From Thermococcus sp. LS1 (GTDB lineage: Archaea; Methanobacteriota_B; Thermococci; Thermococcales; Thermococcaceae), in assembly GCF_012027395.1 (NCBI RefSeq), contig NZ_SNUJ01000002.1, forward strand, positions 1-64,000: a stretch of DNA of 64,000 bases. Reading direction: 5' to 3'. The translations under genes and the position numbers were made by a program. Position 1 is the first letter of the stretch, and the number at the start of each line of letters is the position of its first letter. Under the pieces are notes generated by a model, which did no database searches, was not told the DNA's origin, and saw only the letters and a program-made list of their open reading frames with translations. Positions 60,613 to 64,000 of this stretch are shown in pieces.

Positions 60613-61293
60613 ATGAAGCCGGAACCCCTCCCCGGCAAGGCCCTCCGATTGGGGAGCGCACTCATCATAGCGGACCTCCACCTAGGCTACGAAGTCAGTA
60701 TGGCGAGGGAAGGCTTTTATCTTCCGAGGGTCTTCCATGAGGTTGTCGGTCAGCTTAAAGCCCTCCTCGAGAGGGAGAAACCAAAAACCCTAGTAATCGA
60801 CGGCGATTTGAAGCACTCATTCATTCCTGAATGGCGAGAGAGAGAAGAGCTCAAGGCCTTCGTAGATGAGATCAGCCCGCTCGTTGATGAGATAGTTATT
60901 GTGAGAGGAAACCACGATGTGGGAACGCTCTGGCTTAAAGAGTCCAGCGTTGAAATCGTTGACGAGCTTGAACTTCACGGCTGGAAGCTTGTTCATGGGC
61001 ATAAGCTCGTGGAGGGTGAACGATTTATTATCGGCCACGAGCATCCGGCAATAAGGCTACGCGATGAGGTAGGGGCGCTCATAAAGGTTCCTGCCTTTCT
61101 TATGAGTGATAATCTGGTCGTGCTTCCTGCCTTCAGCCCCTGGGCATACGGCAACGATGTGCTGCGCGAGATAGTGTCCCCTTTCCTGAGGGTATATGAT
61201 GTAACAGGCTCGAGGGTTCTTGTACCCTTAGAGGATGACCTCCTTGACTTTGGACCCCTCGGAAGATTGGCCCAAATACTAAAGGGCCTTTGA
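60613..61293 (+). CDS. Calcineurin-like metallophosphoesterase
   Basis: A 226-residue metallophosphoesterase with all motifs: IIADLHLGYE (D-x-H), VIDGDLKHSF (GD), VRGNHDVGTL (GNHD), LVHGHKL and IIGHEHPAI (GH). This compact form resembles archaeal phosphoesterases found with helicases or as single genes; the likely reaction is hydrolysis of a phosphodiester. The TATA box AAGTTTAAAAG (60581-60591) is centred about 25 nt before the ATG, so the message seems to be leaderless, in line with the lack of a ribosome site. Confidence 0.85.
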   Translation: MKPEPLPGKALRLGSALIIADLHLGYEVSMAREGFYLPRVFHEVVGQLKALLEREKPKTLVIDGDLKHSFIPEWREREELKAFVDEISPLVDEIVIVRGNHDVGTLWLKESSVEIVDELELHGWKLVHGHKLVEGERFIIGHEHPAIRLRDEVGALIKVPAFLMSDNLVVLPAFSPWAYGNDVLREIVSPFLRVYDVTGSRVLVPLEDDLLDFGPLGRLAQILKGL

Positions 61294-61342
61294 GGTCAAC
61301 CTTTTAATACCCCAAAATGGAACCTTACCCTCAGGTGATGAA

Positions 61343-62101
61343 ATGAGGAAGCTTTACGTGGGAATTCTCATTGCGTTGATGGTGTTCGTCGCCGGATGCA
61401 TATCCTCCGGAGGAACAACCTCGACGACGACCACAACCCCCAATCTCCCCTTCACGGCAGAAGATATTGAGAACGCCGTGAAGAGCCTTAAAAGCTATGA
61501 GTACACAATGAAGGTGGACAGCTACAACGGCACGAGGCTCGTCGCGCAGCTGGTGACCAGCGGGGCGATTGACTTTGAGAATGAGATGAAATCAACAGTT
61601 ACCATCTCAAACGGCACCCTGAGGGGACCCCTTTACTATAAGACCTACTACTACACGACTCCCAAGGGCTACGCGACCCTGACTGACAGGAACGGGACAA
61701 TCGTCTGGGAGGCGACCTGCTACGGACCCAATGAGGGGCCGAACCTGACGACATCGATACTTGACAACGTTTGGAAGGTGCTGACACTCCCCGATGTCAG
61801 GGTTGAAGAGGAAGGGGATTACTACGTCATCTACGCGAATGCAACCGGAGGAACCTTTGAGGTTGGGATGGAAAACACGAACGTTTACAGCACCCAGATT
61901 GAAATCAAGCTCACCAAAGATCTGATACCTATTGAAGTCAAGCAGACTGCATACTACACCAAAGGCGACGAGAAGTGGGTTGACGTCATCACTATCGAGA
62001 TCAAAAACATTAACAGTGCAAAAGTGGAGCCGCCGTCGGAGCTGGTTCAGTACCTGAAGGAGCAGGGCATAGACCTGGACGAGCTCCTTGCCAGATGCTA
62101 A
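61343..62101 (+). CDS. Lipoprotein of unknown function
   Basis: A 252-residue surface lipoprotein. The signal peptide ends in a lipobox (VFVAGC, Cys near 19), followed by a Ser/Thr-rich linker and a beta-rich domain with six N-x-S/T sites. The segment after the linker (FTAEDIENAVKSLKSYEYTM) opens the domain; the end is YLKEQGIDLDELLARC. Its form resembles LolA/LppX-like or DUF-type archaeal lipoproteins, but I cannot assign a family. A related lipoprotein starts at 63888 (LTEEKVMNAIDSI). AGGTGATGAA precedes the ATG. Confidence 0.7.
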   Translation: MRKLYVGILIALMVFVAGCISSGGTTSTTTTTPNLPFTAEDIENAVKSLKSYEYTMKVDSYNGTRLVAQLVTSGAIDFENEMKSTVTISNGTLRGPLYYKTYYYTTPKGYATLTDRNGTIVWEATCYGPNEGPNLTTSILDNVWKVLTLPDVRVEEEGDYYVIYANATGGTFEVGMENTNVYSTQIEIKLTKDLIPIEVKQTAYYTKGDEKWVDVITIEIKNINSAKVEPPSELVQYLKEQGIDLDELLARC

Positions 62102-62146
62102 ACCTTTAAATTTCCAGCCTTCCATTCTTTTTTGGTGAGCAGTGAT

Positions 62147-62854
62147 ATGGACGTGTTGAGTGCACTTGTGTTCTTCGCCTACGCTCCTGCGCTTGTCATA
62201 CTCTGGTACTTCTATCACGCGGACAAGTTCGAGCCAGAGCCCAAAAAATACGTCATAGGCACATTCATCCTTGGCGGAACGCTCTCCGTTGGAATAGCGT
62301 ACATCCTGGAGATGTTTCTTACTATCGGCGGCAGGGTGGATCCGGTACTCCCGACGACTGCCTTCTATGTGGCTCTCGTCGCAGGCATCGTGGAAGAGCC
62401 GGCCAAGGCCCTGGCGATTAGGTGGCCGTTCAAGGCAGGCCAGATGGACGGCATAATGGACGGCCTTGTTTACGGAGTCGCCGCTGGCCTCGGCTTTGCC
62501 GCCACGGAGAACTTCCTGTATGGCCTCGGTTACGGCATTCCGGTCACGATTGTGAGGGGATTCTTAACGCCCTTTGCCCACGCCACGTGGAGCGCAATAA
62601 TTGGCGTTGGCTACGGCATGAAGGCCGAAGGAAAAGTGGACTCGGTGGGCCCGTTCTTCCTGCTGGCCATCATCCTGCACTTCGTCTGGGACTACTACGC
62701 CTTCCTAAGCTACAACGTGGCGGCATACCACATAATGTTGATTCTGTTCATTATGATCAACTTGGCGATACTGCGCTACTTCCTCCTGATGGGCCAAGCG
62801 GAGGATGCCAGTAGGATATGGTACTACTGGTTCAGGAGGGGTGGGTATGAGTGA
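62147..62854 (+). CDS. PrsW-family intramembrane protease
   Basis: A 235-residue membrane protein with about seven helices. The family motifs are present: EEPAKALAIRWPF (E-E-x-x-K, near 85), DGLVYGVAAGLGFAATENFL (EN, near 120) and TPFAHATWSAIIGVG (H, near 150) with LHFVWDYYAF (H-x-x-x-D). PrsW cleaves an anti-sigma factor in Bacillus; archaea lack that system, so the target here is unknown. I chose the ATG at 62147. It overlaps the next gene by 8 bp. Confidence 0.85.
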   Translation: MDVLSALVFFAYAPALVILWYFYHADKFEPEPKKYVIGTFILGGTLSVGIAYILEMFLTIGGRVDPVLPTTAFYVALVAGIVEEPAKALAIRWPFKAGQMDGIMDGLVYGVAAGLGFAATENFLYGLGYGIPVTIVRGFLTPFAHATWSAIIGVGYGMKAEGKVDSVGPFFLLAIILHFVWDYYAFLSYNVAAYHIMLILFIMINLAILRYFLLMGQAEDASRIWYYWFRRGGYE

Positions 62855-63053
62855 CAAGATTAACGAGGCCCTCTTTGAGGCGAGGCCTTACGTGGAGTAC
62901 TATGAAAGGCTAGAAAATCTTGTAAAAGGGCTCTGGGCGAAGGCGGCAACTGAGGAGAACTTCCTTCGGCTCCTGAATGAGGAGCTTGAGCGTGCCGAGG
63001 AACCCTTCAGAACGGATCTTAGAATATTTCTCCAGAAGTTCGAGGCGCTTTGA
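62847..63053 (+). CDS. Small helical acidic protein
   Basis: A 68-residue soluble protein, all helical (INEALFEARPYVEYYERLEN; EENFLRLLNEELERAEEPFR). The ATG at 62847 follows GGAGGGGTGGGT and overlaps the prsW stop, so the two genes are coupled. It may be a partner or regulator of the protease, which is inferred only from coupling. It is not a family I can name. Confidence 0.65.
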   Translation: MSDKINEALFEARPYVEYYERLENLVKGLWAKAATEENFLRLLNEELERAEEPFRTDLRIFLQKFEAL

Positions 63054-63086
63054 TTTTCCACTTTTTAACATATTTGGGTGGAGGCT

Positions 63087-63776
63087 ATGAGAGCAAGTTC
63101 TCTTTATGTCTTCTTGCTTCTTATGATTATCACTCTGAACGTAGTTTATTACGTGGTACCTGCTTCCACGGATAGGGGATACTCGTACAACTTTTCCGGT
63201 TTCTGGTGGTGGGGCCCGATGGGGAGACACGAGTTCTACGGGCGTGGTTACTGGAACTGCAGTTCTATTGGCTGGCGTAAGGTGGGGTACTATCCTGATG
63301 ACATAGATGTTAAGAAAACTGAAGTCTTCACGGCGGATGACAGAATCGTAATCGTAAAGTGGAAGTGGTCCCGAAAGGAAACTCAAACCTTAAACTTGAC
63401 TTTGAAGAACCTCCGCGAGGTCTTCTATGACCCTTGGTCTCATGCGGTACAGCTCTCCACAAGTCCCAATGTGAGCGTCTTCACGAATGGCAATGTTACC
63501 ACATACGTTCTGAGGAGCGTTTCCGAAGATGAGTGTGCCATCCACGAGGCAGTTCAGAAGGCCGTTTTTGTAGGAGACATGCCCGTGAGTTTAACCGTCA
63601 TTAAGGTTGGGAGAACAAAAATCCAGAATGGCACTATGACTTGTCTGGACGCCGATTATGAGAATCGGATTGAATACACAATCTCCCCACAATGCCCATC
63701 TCCACTCTATAGAGGCGGGTTAAACAATGATGTCATTCGGGCTCTCTTTTCGTGGATTGAGTTCATTGGAGGGTAG
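63087..63776 (+). CDS. Membrane-anchored extracellular protein of unknown function
   Basis: A 229-residue protein with one N-terminal signal anchor (YVFLLLMIITLNVVYYVVPA) and an extracellular part that is rich in Trp, Tyr and Cys (GFWWWGPMGRHEFYGRGYWN; SEDECAIHEAV; TMTCLDADYE). There are seven N-x-S/T sites. The ATG at 63087 follows GGGTGGAGGCT. Base use is more A/T-rich toward the 3' end, like the secreted-protein genes near 36 kb. No family is recognised. Confidence 0.6.
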   Translation: MRASSLYVFLLLMIITLNVVYYVVPASTDRGYSYNFSGFWWWGPMGRHEFYGRGYWNCSSIGWRKVGYYPDDIDVKKTEVFTADDRIVIVKWKWSRKETQTLNLTLKNLREVFYDPWSHAVQLSTSPNVSVFTNGNVTTYVLRSVSEDECAIHEAVQKAVFVGDMPVSLTVIKVGRTKIQNGTMTCLDADYENRIEYTISPQCPSPLYRGGLNNDVIRALFSWIEFIGG

Positions 63777-63887
63777 TGCCGCTTTCCACTTTTTGCTGAC
63801 TATTTTCAGTGGTATATAAAATTTGAATAGATAAATTATTTAAACCTACTATTCTCTTTTATTTGAACAACTACTGGGGGGTGTACT

Positions 63888-64000
63888 ATGAGGAGGTTCA
63901 TGGGATTTGCCTTGGTACTTTTGGTAGTTGTGATGAGTGGGTGCATTGGAAATGATGCCCTTACAGAGGAGAAGGTAATGAATGCCATAGACTCGATAGA
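63888..64000 (+). CDS. Lipoprotein, N-terminal part (runs off the window)
   Basis: Only the first 37 codons are present. The signal peptide (GFALVLLVVVMSGCIGNDAL) contains a lipobox with Cys near residue 19, and the mature start LTEEKVMNAIDSI is similar to the lipoprotein at 61343 (FTAEDIENAVKSL). GGGGGGTGTACT precedes the ATG. The upstream A/T-rich boxes (TGGTATATAAAATTTG, about 63811-63826) are likely promoters. Confidence 0.7.
   Translation, partial: MRRFMGFALVLLVVVMSGCIGNDALTEEKVMNAIDSI

Overview
The window is a stretch of a hyperthermophilic euryarchaeal chromosome of the order Thermococcales, most likely Thermococcus. The evidence is the Thermococcales-specific sugar kinase and isomerase pair (ADP-dependent glucokinase, cupin phosphoglucose isomerase), a MinD-type HypB beside HypA and HycI, an archaeal RNA polymerase operon (rpoH-rpoB-rpoA1-rpoA2-rpl30e-nusA-rps12-rps7), Nop10, aIF2-alpha, GGTG-type ribosome binding sites and A/T-rich TATA boxes about 25 nt upstream of predicted starts. 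Genes are tightly packed, often with ATGA or TGATG overlaps. I see no insertion sequence, CRISPR array, intein or prophage.

Layout. 1-5.9 kb: the end of a group 4 [NiFe] hydrogenase operon (large-subunit tail, ferredoxin subunit, small subunit) fused in one transcription unit to an Mrp-type Na+/H+ antiporter, followed by a nucleotidyltransferase-like gene and mobA. 6.9-8.8 kb: hydrogenase maturation genes hypA-hypB-hycI on the other strand. 9-19 kb: a CDF metal exporter, a decayed membrane-protein gene, a TDT transporter, a NifX-like protein, an FmdE-ABC uptake operon, RNase Z, TraB, a tiny KH protein and a site-2 protease. 19-27.7 kb: sugar phosphate and sugar nucleotide genes (pgiA, glkA, manC, a phosphomannomutase/phosphoglucosamine mutase) with a DMT exporter and a large DUF2070-like membrane protein between them. 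27.7-30 kb: a CbiMNQO-type Ni/Co uptake operon with a NikR-like operator. 30-34 kb: proteasome-chaperone-like PAC2 protein, Nop10, aIF2-alpha, S27e, L44e and a LysO-type exporter split into two genes. 34-44 kb: alanine aminotransferase, a small AT-rich island of secreted-protein genes, MoaD-like protein, tRNA-Ser/Cys, Nre repair protein, a phosphodiesterase, a large secreted GH57 glycosidase and a GMC-type oxidoreductase. 44-53.5 kb: the rpo/ribosomal operon. 53.5-64 kb: three more tRNAs, glycine dehydrogenase subunits, a secreted phospholipase C-like protein, small phosphatases, lipoproteins and a PrsW protease.

How it fits together. Hydrogenase, Mrp antiporter, Hyp/Hyc maturation and a Ni/Co importer form a hydrogen-metabolism theme, although they lie in separate transcription units. 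pgiA, glkA and the GH57 gene each carry a copy of the Thermococcales glycolytic motif, so starch or glycan breakdown and glucose phosphorylation probably share the TrmBL1/Tgr regulator.

The most interesting signals are outside the genes: two candidate C/D box guide RNAs with the same layout, each placed about 25 nt after a TATA box (one overlaps the nre stop codon), and families of hairpin and palindromic elements concentrated in the two tRNA-bearing intergenic regions.
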